The notes: generated by a model from the letters alone, not told the origin. Shown: positions 26,470 through 35,315, counted from the first letter of the stretch. The stretch: DNA of 64,000 nt from Komagataeibacter diospyri (GCF_006538165.1 NZ_BDLU01000063.1:205048-269047); one strand, 5' to 3'. Translations and numbers: made by a program.

Positions 26470-27325
26470 ACTGGCAGTCGACCGGCAGGGGGCATGCGTT
26501 GGTATCCTTGCCGGTGGTGGCCCGTTGCCCGGTCAGGTGGCGCGGGCGGTAGAGCGGGCGGGTGGCCAGGTTTTCATTGTCGGTTTCCAGGGTTTTGCTG
26601 AACCCGCGGTGATCGGGCACTGGCCCCACCGCATGATCCGTCTTGCGGCGGCGGGTGAAATCCTGTCCGCATTACATGAACATCACTGTCATGACCTTGT
26701 GCTGATTGGCCCTGTAAGGCGGCCTTCCCTTATCAACCTGCGTCCTGATGCGACGGGTGCCCGGATTCTGGCGCGTATTGGCAAGGCGCTGTTCGCGGGT
26801 GATGATGGACTGCTTGGGGCAATCGTGCGCGTGCTGGGGGAAGAAGGTTTCACCATCCGCGGCGCGCATGAATATCTGTCCGGGTCGGTCGCACGCCGGG
26901 GCGTGATGGGTACGATCAGCCCCGATACGGCGGCACGGGCCGATATCATGCAGGGCCGTCGCGTGGTGCGGGAACTGGGCAGGCTGGATATCGGGCAGGG
27001 ATGTGTGGTCCAGGGCGGTCTGGTGCTGGCGGTCGAGGCGCTGGAAGGCACCGACTGCATGCTGGAACGCGTGGGTGGCCTGCGGCAACCCGACCGTCCT
27101 GCCGGTGTTCTGGTCAAGATGGCCAAGCCGGGGCAGGAGCGGCGTGCCGACCTGCCAACGATTGGCCCGCGAACGGTTGCAGGTGCCGTGGCTGCAGGCC
27201 TGCGTGGAATCGCGATCGAGGCAGGGGCTACCCTGATGACCGATCCCGCCGCCTGCATTACGATGGCGGATGAGGCCGGACTGTTCCTGATCGGAATTGG
27301 CGGCGAAGATGAAAAAATGGACTGA
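26459..27325 (+). CDS. lpxI: UDP-2,3-diacylglucosamine pyrophosphatase LpxI
   Basis: LpxI hydrolyses UDP-2,3-diacylglucosamine to lipid X and is the usual alphaproteobacterial alternative to LpxH. The 288-residue product starts with the characteristic VGILAGGGPLPGQVARA and contains LIGPVRRPSL, GAHEYL and MLERVGGLRQ; the C-terminal catalytic half includes LVKMAKPGQERRADLPTIG. It overlaps lpxA. The usual next gene, lpxB, is not here; gloA follows instead. Confidence 0.93.
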   Translation: MAPELAVDRQGACVGILAGGGPLPGQVARAVERAGGQVFIVGFQGFAEPAVIGHWPHRMIRLAAAGEILSALHEHHCHDLVLIGPVRRPSLINLRPDATGARILARIGKALFAGDDGLLGAIVRVLGEEGFTIRGAHEYLSGSVARRGVMGTISPDTAARADIMQGRRVVRELGRLDIGQGCVVQGGLVLAVEALEGTDCMLERVGGLRQPDRPAGVLVKMAKPGQERRADLPTIGPRTVAGAVAAGLRGIAIEAGATLMTDPAACITMADEAGLFLIGIGGEDEKMD

Positions 27326-27339
27326 AGGGGAAATGCCGG

Positions 27340-27729
27340 ATGGGAACCTACCTGCACACAATGGTGCGCGTGCGCAATCTGGAAGCCAGCCTTGATTTCT
27401 ACCAGTTGCTGGGCATGCGCGAACTGCGCCGCAAGGATGTGCCCGAGGGGAAATACACCCTTGTATTCATCGGCTATGCCGATAATGCGGCGGGACAGGC
27501 GGAAATCGAACTGACCTATAACTGGGGTCAGGATGATGGATATGACGTGGGCACGGGATTCGGTCACTTCGCCCTTGGGGTGCCCGACGTGACCGCCCTG
27601 GTTGAAAAGGTCCGCGCAGGCGGTGGCAAGGTCACGCGCGAGCCGGGGCCGGTCAAATTCGGCACCACCTTCATCGCTTTTGTCGAAGATCCCGACGGCT
27701 ACAAGATCGAACTGATCCAGAAGTCCTGA
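27340..27729 (+). CDS. gloA: Lactoylglutathione lyase (glyoxalase I)
   Basis: GloA isomerises the methylglyoxal-glutathione hemithioacetal. The 129-residue product is a single vicinal-oxygen-chelate domain pair with metal-ligand regions at H6 (YLHTMVRV), the glutamate in AEIELTYNWG, the histidine in GFGHFALGV and the glutamate in GYKIELIQK. The ribosome site AAGGGG lies upstream of the ATG. It fits with gshB further along the window, which supplies glutathione. Confidence 0.94.
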   Translation: MGTYLHTMVRVRNLEASLDFYQLLGMRELRRKDVPEGKYTLVFIGYADNAAGQAEIELTYNWGQDDGYDVGTGFGHFALGVPDVTALVEKVRAGGGKVTREPGPVKFGTTFIAFVEDPDGYKIELIQKS

Positions 27730-27743
27730 TCGGGTCAGTGCGC

Positions 27744-27971
27744 TTATGATCTGCGCGCGGCAAGAAGCTGACGCATTGCGCTGAGTTCCCTTGTCGCCGC
27801 ATCCAGGGCCGTCAGGATGTCCTGTGCTGCCTGCCGGATGTGTTCGTCCTTGCTCAGCGCCAGCGAATCCGCCCGCAGCATGGCGGGGGACAGGTGGCCA
27901 CGGATGTCATGGATGTGCTGCCGCAGGATATCGTCGGTCGTATCGGCAGAGTCGCGTGCAGGGCTGGTCAT
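27744..27971 (-). CDS. Small orphan protein resembling a histidine-kinase dimerisation helix pair
   Basis: The product (75 residues from the ATG at 27971) is predicted to be two helices. Its centre, HDIRGHLSPAMLRAD, looks like the H-box of a HisKA-type histidine-kinase dimerisation domain, with H21 in the phospho-acceptor position, and a second helix DILTALDAATREL follows. No ATPase domain, sensor or receiver is attached. It could be a phosphotransfer or decoy protein, a remnant, or simply a helical protein with chance similarity. The start is uncertain; frames extend to 28028 and no clear ribosome site is seen. It is divergent from rpmH and convergent with gloA. Confidence 0.6.
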   Translation of the reverse strand: MTSPARDSADTTDDILRQHIHDIRGHLSPAMLRADSLALSKDEHIRQAAQDILTALDAATRELSAMRQLLAARRS

Positions 27972-28008
27972 GAAAATCATCCGGTTACGGTGCGGGAGGG
28001 GAGCAGCA

Positions 28009-28037
28009 TTGACGTTGCCCGAAAGCATCAGTATAAG
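28009..28037 (+). promoter_or_regulatory. Promoter of the rpmH-rnpA-yidD-yidC cluster
   Basis: TTGACG (28009-28014) and TATAAG (28032-28037) are separated by exactly 17 bases, one of the best sigma-70 matches in the window. A leader of about 80 bases would precede the rpmH GTG. Confidence 0.7.
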
Positions 28038-28123
28038 GCGCGGCTCAGGGTTTCCGTAGTGTACGGGGCCTGTTGGAATTTATTCCGTAACCTGTCTGTC
28101 ATTGTCAATCTGGGAGTGCCGTT

Positions 28124-28258
28124 GTGAAGCGCACGTATCAACCCTCGAAGCTGGTCCGCAAGCGTCGCCACGGCTTCCGTTCGCGTATGGAAACCGTTGG
28201 TGGCCGTAAGGTTGTCGCAAACCGTCGCACCAAGGGCCGCAAGCGTCTTTCTGCCTGA
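28124..28258 (+). CDS. rpmH: 50S ribosomal protein L34
   Basis: The 44-residue basic protein starts [18 protein letters not shown] and ends KGRKRLSA, an unmistakable L34. The start codon is GTG, with GGGAG about ten bases upstream. It heads the standard rpmH-rnpA-yidD-yidC order and is preceded by a strong promoter. Confidence 0.97.
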   Translation: MKRTYQPSKLVRKRRHGFRSRMETVGGRKVVANRRTKGRKRLSA

Positions 28259-28307
28259 GGCAGGTGACGTCTGTACGTTCCGGGTGCCTGTGTGTCCGGA
28301 ACCATGA

Positions 28308-28685
28308 ATGTCTCTATACAAGGGGCGGCTGAAAGTGGCCGATAAGTCCACGCGCCTTAAGAAACGCGCTGAGTTCCTGCGGGTTGCGGCCAAGGGTCGC
28401 AAGGCCCCCGTTCCGGGACTGGTGCTGCAGGCGCTTGAACGCGGCGACATGCAGGCTGCCCGGTACGGTTTTACCGTTACCAAGAAAGTAGGCAATTCCG
28501 TCGTGCGCAACCGGGTGCGGCGGCGCCTGCGTGAGGTAGTCCGGCTGGTGGGCCGCGAACAGGCGCTTGCAGGCGTCGATATCGTGGTCATTGGTCGGGC
28601 TGGCACATGCGGGCGGCGGTTTGATGCCCTGATGGGGGATTACCGCAAGGCCCTGCGCAAGGCGGGAGTGAAGGAAGAATCGTGA
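28308..28685 (+). CDS. rnpA: Ribonuclease P protein component
   Basis: This is the protein subunit of RNase P, which trims tRNA 5-prime ends. The 125-residue basic product has the RNR signature in VGNSVVRNRVRRRLREVVR and the central FTVTKK strand. The start is taken at ATG 28308; a GTG at 28335 would shorten it by nine residues. The stop overlaps the yidD GTG by four bases. Confidence 0.93.
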   Translation: MSLYKGRLKVADKSTRLKKRAEFLRVAAKGRKAPVPGLVLQALERGDMQAARYGFTVTKKVGNSVVRNRVRRRLREVVRLVGREQALAGVDIVVIGRAGTCGRRFDALMGDYRKALRKAGVKEES

Positions 28686-28978
28686 GCACGTCTTCCATCA
28701 GCCTGCCTGCCCATATGCTGCGCGCGGCCATTCGCGCGTATCAGCTGGTGATCCGCCCCATATGGGGTGCGCATTGCCGATTCACTCCTTCATGCAGTCA
28801 TTACGCACGCGACGCGATCGCCCGTCACGGGGCCATGCGCGGCAGTGTACTGGCGGGGTGGCGCATCCTGCGCTGCAACCCCTGGAATGCGGGTGGTCAT
28901 GATCCCGTTCCCGCCACGGTCTGCGGCTGTGACATGCATGACTCCATGAAAAACACGAAAAGTCTGGCGGGTCGCTGA
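28682..28978 (+). CDS. yidD: Membrane protein insertion efficiency factor YidD
   Basis: YidD is a small amphipathic membrane-associated protein that assists YidC insertion. The 98-residue product has the family core IRAYQLVIRPIWGAHCRF, PSCSHYARDAI and RILRCNPWNAGGHDPVP, including the conserved cysteines. It starts with GTG overlapping rnpA, and its stop shares one base with the yidC ATG. Confidence 0.94.
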   Translation: MSTSSISLPAHMLRAAIRAYQLVIRPIWGAHCRFTPSCSHYARDAIARHGAMRGSVLAGWRILRCNPWNAGGHDPVPATVCGCDMHDSMKNTKSLAGR

Positions 28979-30741
28979 TGGATATCAAGCGTTTTATGGT
29001 GGCAACAGCACTGTCTGCCGTGGTGCTGGTTGGGTTCGAGTATTTCCTGCCACAGCAGCATAAAACGGTCGAACAGCAGGCTGATACCACCACGCCTGCG
29101 TCGGCACCGGCCCCCGCGCCAGCGGATGCCACGGCCGCCGCAGCACCCGCGGATACGGGCCAGCCCGACCCGCGCGTTGCGATTGACGCCGACCGCGTGC
29201 ATGGCTCGCTTGACCTGCGTGGCGCGCGTCTTGATGACCTTGTGCTCAAGAATTATCACGAGACGGTGGAGCCGGGCAGCCCGCTGGTACGCGTGCTGGA
29301 ACCGCGCGGGCAGGCGGAGCCGAACCTGGTTGAGGTCGGCTGGACCAATGTCAGCGGCGGCCATGTCAGCGTGCCCGACGCCAATACCATCTGGACTGCC
29401 GATCATGATACCCTGACCCAGGCGCAGCCCGTTACCCTGTCATGGGATAACGGTCAGGGGCAGGTGTTCCAGATCACCATCGCGATTGACCAGAACTACA
29501 TGTTCTCGGTTACGCAGAAGGTCATCAACCATGGCGGGGATGCGGTTTCGCTGTATCCTTTCTCCCGCGTGGAACGTGCCTACACCCCGGTCGAGACGGG
29601 CGGCTACCTTGTGCATGAAGGGCCGATTTCCGTCATTGACCACAGGCTGGATGAAAGCTCCTACAAATCCCTGCGCAAGGGGGCGGTGCCGCCGGGCAAC
29701 ATCGCGTGGACCAAGACGGGTCAGGGTGGATGGGCCGGGATTACTGACAAGTACTGGCTGTCCGCCGTGATCCCGCAGCAGGACAGTGATGTCGCGGGCA
29801 CCTATGCCTACCAGCCCGCGGGCGGGGACAAGGGCATCTATGATGTCGGCTTTACCGCGCGTGCGCCGCTGGTGGTTGCCGCCGGGGGCGATGCCACGAC
29901 CGCAAGCCATGTGTTTGCCGGGGCGAAGGAAGTGCCGCTGCTGGAAAAATATGAATCCAGCCTGCATATCCCCGATTTCTGGAAAGCGGTCGATTTCGGC
30001 TGGTTCGCGTTCCTGACCCGTCCGATCTTCACGGTGCTGGACTGGCTCAACACCATGCTGGGCAATTTCGGCCTGGCCCTGATGGCGTTCACCCTGCTGG
30101 TCAAGGCGCTGTTCTTCCCGCTGGCGACCAAGCAGTTCCATTCCATGGGCAAGATGCGGCAGCTCCAGCCCAAGATCAAAGCCCTGCGGGAACGGTATAA
30201 AGACGACCAGATGGCGCTGAACCAGCAGATGATCGCGCTGTACAAGCAGGAAAAAGTCAATCCGGCCAGCGGCTGCCTGCCCATGCTGCTGCAGATCCCG
30301 GTGTTCTGGTGTCTGTACAAGGATCTGTACGTCACGATCGAGATGCGGCATGCGCCTTTCTTCGGCTGGATCCATGACCTGTCTGCTTTCGACCCGACAA
30401 ACCTGTTCACCCTGTTCGGGCTGATTCCGTGGAATCCGTCGGTCATTTCCCCCATGCTCCAGCTTGGGCTGTGGCCGATCGCGTTCGGGCTGACCATGTT
30501 TGCCCAGATGCGTCTGAACCCGACACCGGCGGCGGACCCGGCGCAGCAGAAGATGTTCCAGTTCATGCCGATCATCTTTACGTTCTTCATGGCGCGGCAG
30601 CCATCGGGACTGGTGATCTACTATTGCTGGAACAACCTGCTGACCATGGCGCAGCAGACGCTGATCCAGCGCCGCATGAACAGGGGTACGCCCGCTGTTG
30701 CTGCACCCACGAAGCCCAGGCTTCCGTCAGGGAAGAAATAG
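28978..30741 (+). CDS. yidC: Membrane protein insertase YidC
   Basis: YidC inserts and folds inner-membrane proteins with or without SecYEG. The 587-residue product has the Gram-negative layout: an N-terminal membrane anchor (about 5-21), an Ala/Pro-rich linker, a large periplasmic domain to about residue 350, then five helices carrying GNFGLALMAFTLLVKALFFP, the charged KMRQLQPKIKALRERYKDDQ loop and NPASGCLPMLLQIPVFW. It overlaps yidD by one base. Confidence 0.96.
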   Translation: MDIKRFMVATALSAVVLVGFEYFLPQQHKTVEQQADTTTPASAPAPAPADATAAAAPADTGQPDPRVAIDADRVHGSLDLRGARLDDLVLKNYHETVEPGSPLVRVLEPRGQAEPNLVEVGWTNVSGGHVSVPDANTIWTADHDTLTQAQPVTLSWDNGQGQVFQITIAIDQNYMFSVTQKVINHGGDAVSLYPFSRVERAYTPVETGGYLVHEGPISVIDHRLDESSYKSLRKGAVPPGNIAWTKTGQGGWAGITDKYWLSAVIPQQDSDVAGTYAYQPAGGDKGIYDVGFTARAPLVVAAGGDATTASHVFAGAKEVPLLEKYESSLHIPDFWKAVDFGWFAFLTRPIFTVLDWLNTMLGNFGLALMAFTLLVKALFFPLATKQFHSMGKMRQLQPKIKALRERYKDDQMALNQQMIALYKQEKVNPASGCLPMLLQIPVFWCLYKDLYVTIEMRHAPFFGWIHDLSAFDPTNLFTLFGLIPWNPSVISPMLQLGLWPIAFGLTMFAQMRLNPTPAADPAQQKMFQFMPIIFTFFMARQPSGLVIYYCWNNLLTMAQQTLIQRRMNRGTPAVAAPTKPRLPSGKK

Positions 30742-30754
30742 GGACGGGACCAAG

Positions 30755-31420
30755 ATGGTGGAATTTTCCTCATCCATGCCGACACCGGAAGAAATGGAAC
30801 GCGACATTGAAATTGGTCGCGTCCTGTTCGCGGGTGAATTCAATTTCGTGTTTGGTGCGCAGCAGCTTGGCCAGCTGCCTGATCCCGTGCTGCCCGAAAT
30901 CGCGTTTGCCGGGCGATCCAATGTCGGCAAGTCCAGCCTGATCAACGCCCTGACCGGGCGAAAGGCACTGGCGCGGGCCTCGTCCGAGCCGGGACGGACC
31001 AAGCAGCTCAATTTCTTTGAACTGGCCGACCGGCTGACACTGGTGGACATGCCCGGCTATGGTTTTGCCAAGGCCGCCAAGGCGGTCAAGGAAGACTGGC
31101 AGGGCATGATGTTTTCCTACCTGCGCGGCAGGCCGACGCTACGCCGTGTCGTGCTGCTGCTGGACAGCCGGGTGGAGGTCAAGGCGACCGATCAGGAAAT
31201 CATGAAACTGCTGGATCGGGCTGCCGTGACATTCCAGGTCGTGCTGACCAAATGCGACGTGCCCAGGCCTGCGGTGCTGGAGGCCAAGATGCGTGAAGTC
31301 ACCGGTATCGTGGCCACACATGCGGCAGCTTTCCCGGATGTGCTGGCAACCAGCAGCGAGACCGGGACAGGTATTGCGGAACTGCGCGCGGAACTCGCAC
31401 GGCTGGCCAATCCGGTATAA
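30755..31420 (+). CDS. yihA: Ribosome biogenesis GTPase YihA/EngB
   Basis: YihA (YsxC/EngB) is an essential GTPase for 50S assembly. The 221-residue product has G1 GRSNVGKSSL, a conserved RTKQLNFFE switch, G3 DMPGYGFAKA and G4 TKCDVPR. The ATG at 30755 lies 13 bases after the yidC stop. Its place after yidC, with argB next, is common in alphaproteobacteria. Confidence 0.94.
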   Translation: MVEFSSSMPTPEEMERDIEIGRVLFAGEFNFVFGAQQLGQLPDPVLPEIAFAGRSNVGKSSLINALTGRKALARASSEPGRTKQLNFFELADRLTLVDMPGYGFAKAAKAVKEDWQGMMFSYLRGRPTLRRVVLLLDSRVEVKATDQEIMKLLDRAAVTFQVVLTKCDVPRPAVLEAKMREVTGIVATHAAAFPDVLATSSETGTGIAELRAELARLANPV

Positions 31421-31486
31421 GGCGGCCACACGGTTGGCCCTGCGGGGCATGGGTATTCAGCAGTCAGGAGCGAAGGGAACGTTCGG

Positions 31487-32392
31487 ATGACAGGAACGCA
31501 ATCGGGCGACCGGGAAGCACAGGCACGGGCCGAGGTTCTGGCCAGGGCGCTGCCTTACCTGCGTCGTTATGCGGGGGATACGGTTGTCGTCAAATATGGC
31601 GGCAGCGCGATGGTCGATACATCGCTGTCCACCGCGTTTGGCCATGATATCGCGCTGCTCAAGCAGGTTGGCGTCAACCCGGTCGTGGTGCATGGCGGCG
31701 GGCCGCAGATCAGCGCGATGCTCAAGCGGCTGCAGATTGAATCGACCTTCATCGACGGCCTGCGCGTGACTGATGCCGCCATGATCGACGTGATCGAGAT
31801 GGTGCTGGGCGGCAAGGTGAACAAACAGGTCGCGGGCCTGATCAACCGGGCCGGTGCGCTGGCGGTTGGCATTTCGGGGCTTGATGGTGGCCTGATTTCC
31901 GCCCGCAGGCTCCAGCGCCGCGCGCGTGAGGCCGGGGTCGAGACCGATCGCCTGCTGGACCTTGGCTTCGTGGGGGAACCGACCCGCATCGACCCGCGCG
32001 TGATCTATGCGCTGTCCGGTTCGGGGCTGATTCCGGTGATCGCGCCCATCGGCGCGGGCGAGCAGGGCGAGACCTATAACATCAATGCCGATACGGCCGC
32101 GGGTGCGATTGCGGGTGCGGTCAATGCCAGTCGCCTGCTCATGCTGACGGATGTGCCCGGCGTGCTGGATGGAGACGGGAAACTGATCCCGGAACTGACG
32201 GCGGAAGATGCGCGTCGCGGCATCGCCAGCGGCATGATTTCCGGCGGCATGATCCCCAAGGTCGAAACCTGCCTTGAGGCCGTGCGCGCGGGGGCGAAGG
32301 CCGCCGTCATCCTTGATGGCCGGGTGCAGCATTCCTGCCTGCTGGAACTGTTTACGGAAGCCGGGCCGGGCACCCTGATCCGGGGCAGCTGA
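31487..32392 (+). CDS. argB: Acetylglutamate kinase
   Basis: ArgB phosphorylates N-acetylglutamate in arginine synthesis. The 301-residue product has VVKYGGSAM, VVHGGGPQIS, the substrate loop GLRVTD, NADTAAGAIAGAV and GMIPKVETCLEAV. An N-terminal helix (REAQARAEVLARALPYLRRY) is of the type seen in arginine-sensitive hexameric kinases, so feedback inhibition by arginine is plausible. AAGGGA is the likely ribosome site. Confidence 0.95.
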   Translation: MTGTQSGDREAQARAEVLARALPYLRRYAGDTVVVKYGGSAMVDTSLSTAFGHDIALLKQVGVNPVVVHGGGPQISAMLKRLQIESTFIDGLRVTDAAMIDVIEMVLGGKVNKQVAGLINRAGALAVGISGLDGGLISARRLQRRAREAGVETDRLLDLGFVGEPTRIDPRVIYALSGSGLIPVIAPIGAGEQGETYNINADTAAGAIAGAVNASRLLMLTDVPGVLDGDGKLIPELTAEDARRGIASGMISGGMIPKVETCLEAVRAGAKAAVILDGRVQHSCLLELFTEAGPGTLIRGS

Positions 32393-32533
32393 CCCCCGCT
32401 GGATCAGGTCATGTGGAGGGGGGCATTGCGTTGACATTGCCCATGATCCTCCGCATGGTCCGCAGGCAATCAATACCAAAGGCCCCCGGCGTGCCCTGCC
32501 GGGGACGCCTGCCCAAGACAGGATTTTGCAAAT

Positions 32534-33382
32534 ATGACCGATACATCCCTTCAGAGCCAGATCGAGGCCCTGTGGGAGCGTCGTGAGACGCTGTCCACCG
32601 CCACCACCGGCGCTGACCGTGATGCCGTCGAGGCGGCGCTTCTGGCGCTGGATTCCGGCCGGCTGCGCGTCGCAACCCCCGGCCCGGCTGGCTGGGTGGT
32701 CAATGAATGGCTGAAGAAGGCTGTCCTGCTGTCCTTCCGCCTCAATGACAACCGGATTGTCGAAGGCGGCGGTGCGGGGGCACCCAGCTATGACAAGGTG
32801 CCGCTGAAATTCGCAGGCTGGGACCAGGCGGCGTTTGCCGAGGCAGGCTTCCGCGCGGTGCCGGGCTCCATCGTGCGCCGTTCCGCGTTCATCGCGCCGG
32901 GTGTTGTACTGATGCCCAGCTTCGTCAATGCCGGTGCGTATGTCGATAGCGGCACGATGGTTGATACATGGGTCACGATCGGCAGTTGCGCGCAGATCGG
33001 CAAGAACTGCCATATCAGCGGTGGCGTGGGCATTGGCGGCGTGCTGGAGCCGCTGCAGGCCGCCCCCGTCATCATTGAGGACGGTTGCTTCATCGGCGCG
33101 CGTTCGGAAGTGGCCGAAGGCGTGGTGGTCGAACGTGGCAGCGTGCTGTCCATGGGTGTGTTCCTTGGTGCTTCGACCAAGATCGTTGATCGTGCGACGG
33201 GTGAAGTCTTCATGGGCCGTGTCCCGGCCTATTCCGTGGTCGTGCCCGGCACGCTGCCGCCGCGTCAGGCGACCAGCACCGATGGCAAGCCACTGCCGTC
33301 GCTGGACTGCGCGGTGATCGTCAAGCGCGTGGATGAACGTACGCGTTCCAAGACCTCGATCAACGACCTGCTGCGCGGCTGA
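32534..33382 (+). CDS. dapD: Tetrahydrodipicolinate N-succinyltransferase
   Basis: DapD succinylates tetrahydrodipicolinate in the succinylase route to diaminopimelate and lysine. The 282-residue product has an N-terminal helical domain, the conserved [13 protein letters not shown] segment, hexapeptide beta-helix repeats over about residues 105-225 ([34 protein letters not shown]) and a short C-terminal domain. The 141-base upstream spacer contains a TTGACA at 32431 without a good -10 and a GC hairpin (CCCCGGC/GCCGGGG, 32484-32504). dapE follows after eight bases. Confidence 0.96.
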   Translation: MTDTSLQSQIEALWERRETLSTATTGADRDAVEAALLALDSGRLRVATPGPAGWVVNEWLKKAVLLSFRLNDNRIVEGGGAGAPSYDKVPLKFAGWDQAAFAEAGFRAVPGSIVRRSAFIAPGVVLMPSFVNAGAYVDSGTMVDTWVTIGSCAQIGKNCHISGGVGIGGVLEPLQAAPVIIEDGCFIGARSEVAEGVVVERGSVLSMGVFLGASTKIVDRATGEVFMGRVPAYSVVVPGTLPPRQATSTDGKPLPSLDCAVIVKRVDERTRSKTSINDLLRG

Positions 33383-33390
33383 CCGGTATC

Positions 33391-34563
33391 ATGGGGGACG
33401 GCGGAATGGCGGATACGCAACACGATCCCGGCGGTGTTATCGCCCTGACGCGTGACCTGATCCGCTGTCCTTCCGTAACCCCCGATGATGGCTGCGGCAT
33501 CACCGCGCTGGCCCGCGTGCTGGAACAGATCGGTTTCAGCGTCACCCTGCTGCCGTTTGGCGAAGGGGTGGCGCGCACCCCCAACCTGTTTGCCCGCCTT
33601 GGCACGGGGCATCCACATCTGTGTTTCGCCGGGCATACGGATGTCGTGCCGGTGGGGGATACGGCCGCGTGGGCGCATGACCCCTTTGGCGGGGCAATAC
33701 ATGACGGTGTCCTGTTCGGTCGTGGCGCGTGCGACATGAAAGGGGGCATTGCCGCCTTTGTCGCCGCCGTCAGGCTGTATCTTGAACGCACGCCGCAGCC
33801 GCAGGGATCAATCAGCCTGCTGATTACGGGTGATGAGGAAGGCCCCGCCACCAATGGCACGGTACGCGTGCTGGAATGGATGGCGGCTGAAGGCCAGATT
33901 CCCGATTTCTGTCTTGTGGGCGAACCTACCAATCCCGCCGGGATGGGCGAAGTCATCAAGATCGGCCGTCGTGGCAGCCTGAATGCCCATATTACCGTGC
34001 AAGGCACGCAGGGGCATGTAGCCTATCCACACCGGGCGGATAATCCGGTCCATCGCCTGCTGGCGCTGCTGGGTGAACTGACGGCGGCCCCGCTGGATGA
34101 CGGCAGTGAGTGGTTCGAGGCATCCAGCCTGCAGGTGACCAGCCTTGACGTGGGCAATACGGCCACCAATGTCATTCCTGCCCGGGCCGAAGCCCGGCTG
34201 AACATCCGTTTCAATGACCTTCATACCGGCGCCGACCTTGCGGGCTGGATCCGCACCGTAGCAATCCGTCATGCCCCCCGGGCGGATGTAGGTATCTCCA
34301 TCAGTGGTGAATCCTTCCTGACCGAACCTGGCGCATCGGTCGAAGCCCTGCGTGCGAGCGTGCGTGCGGTGACGGGGCATGTGCCGAAGCTGGATACCGG
34401 CGGCGGCACGTCGGATGCCCGCTTTATCAGCCGTTACTGCCCTGTTGCGGAATTCGGGCTGGTGGGGGCAAGCATGCACAAGACGGACGAGCATGTCAGC
34501 CTGTCAGACCTGAAGCATCTGACGGCGATCTATACCGGCTTCCTTGAAAAGGTAATGCGTTAA
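33391..34563 (+). CDS. dapE: Succinyl-diaminopimelate desuccinylase
   Basis: DapE removes succinate from succinyl-diaminopimelate, two steps after DapD. The 390-residue product is an M20 zinc peptidase-fold enzyme with metal-ligand blocks FAGHTDVVPVGD, GRGACDMKGG and ITGDEEGPA, and the dimerisation domain containing RRGSLNAHITVQGTQGHVAYP. The C-terminal block GGTSDARFISRYCP is typical of DapE. The start may be ATG 33391 or ATG 33406. It overlaps the next gene by one base (TAATG). Confidence 0.95.
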   Translation: MGDGGMADTQHDPGGVIALTRDLIRCPSVTPDDGCGITALARVLEQIGFSVTLLPFGEGVARTPNLFARLGTGHPHLCFAGHTDVVPVGDTAAWAHDPFGGAIHDGVLFGRGACDMKGGIAAFVAAVRLYLERTPQPQGSISLLITGDEEGPATNGTVRVLEWMAAEGQIPDFCLVGEPTNPAGMGEVIKIGRRGSLNAHITVQGTQGHVAYPHRADNPVHRLLALLGELTAAPLDDGSEWFEASSLQVTSLDVGNTATNVIPARAEARLNIRFNDLHTGADLAGWIRTVAIRHAPRADVGISISGESFLTEPGASVEALRASVRAVTGHVPKLDTGGGTSDARFISRYCPVAEFGLVGASMHKTDEHVSLSDLKHLTAIYTGFLEKVMR

Positions 34564-35213
34564 TGTCTGATCGCGGCATATCCCCCGAGCCGAATTCACC
34601 CGGACTTGGCATGATCCTCAAGGGAATGCTGCTGCTGGGGCGGGGCCGTGCGGAAGGCATCGCCTATTTTGGCAATACCCGCGATTCCGTTCTGGCCGCG
34701 CTGGCGCCCCGCCTTGCGCTATGGCTGGTGGGTGGCGGCCTGACCATTGGCACCGCCCCGCAGGCGATCAGTGGGGTGAAGGTGCTGTTCGCACTGTGCC
34801 TGATCCTGCTGCCTGCCGTTGTGACCCATGCGCTGGCGCGGCGGTGGAAGCGCGAAGGGCTGTGGCTGCGCTACATCACGGCGGCGTGGTGGACAGACTG
34901 GGTCACGCTGTTCGTGGGGCTGGCGGTGGCGCTGCTTATGGCGCTGGCCTCGCCCAAGCTGCTGGAATCCGCCACGGGGGCGATGATCCTGAATGGGGTG
35001 GAGTTCGGCTACAGCCTGTGGCTGACGTGGTACGTGGCGCGTATCGGCCTGCTGTTGCGGCGTGGGCAGGCGGTGGTGCTGGTGCTGGCGATACTGGGCA
35101 GCCTTGGGTTGCTGTCAATGGCGGTCGGTGTGCTTTCCCCGAACCAGCGTGCGTGGCATGACTTTCTTTATCCCCTGCTGGTGCAGCAGGGTCAGGGGTC
35201 TGCCCATCGATGA
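34563..35213 (+). CDS. Uncharacterised multi-pass membrane protein coupled to dapE
   Basis: The 216-residue product is not recognised. It has about five hydrophobic segments, near residues 45-60, 72-90, 115-132, 140-160 and 170-190, and a polar N-terminus with GMILKGMLLLGRGRAEGIAYFGNT. The tryptophan-rich WLRYITAAWWTDWVTLF segment lies between the second and third. Its ATG overlaps the dapE stop by one base, implying translational coupling, although no functional link to lysine synthesis is evident. The structured repeat copy B follows and probably terminates the transcript. Confidence 0.75.
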   Translation: MSDRGISPEPNSPGLGMILKGMLLLGRGRAEGIAYFGNTRDSVLAALAPRLALWLVGGGLTIGTAPQAISGVKVLFALCLILLPAVVTHALARRWKREGLWLRYITAAWWTDWVTLFVGLAVALLMALASPKLLESATGAMILNGVEFGYSLWLTWYVARIGLLLRRGQAVVLVLAILGSLGLLSMAVGVLSPNQRAWHDFLYPLLVQQGQGSAHR

Positions 35214-35216
35214 AAA

Positions 35217-35300
35217 ACAGAAGTTTCCGGGTGTCGCCTGTTTTTAACAAGGCAGCGTCTTTCAAAGCTTTTTGAAAAAACTTCACCCAAAAACTTTTAC
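35217..35300. repeat. Structured intergenic repeat, copy B
   Basis: Related to the element at 3645-3732, starting with the same ACAGAAGTTT and ending ACTTTTA. The outer arms AAGTTTCCGGGTG and CACCCAAAAACTT pair except for two positions. The first inner hairpin is built by GCCTGTT/AACAAGGC, and the second by TTCAAA/TTTGAA or AAG/CTT. Like copy A, it lies between convergent genes. Confidence 0.75.
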
Positions 35301-35315
35301 TGGTTGGTGCACAGG

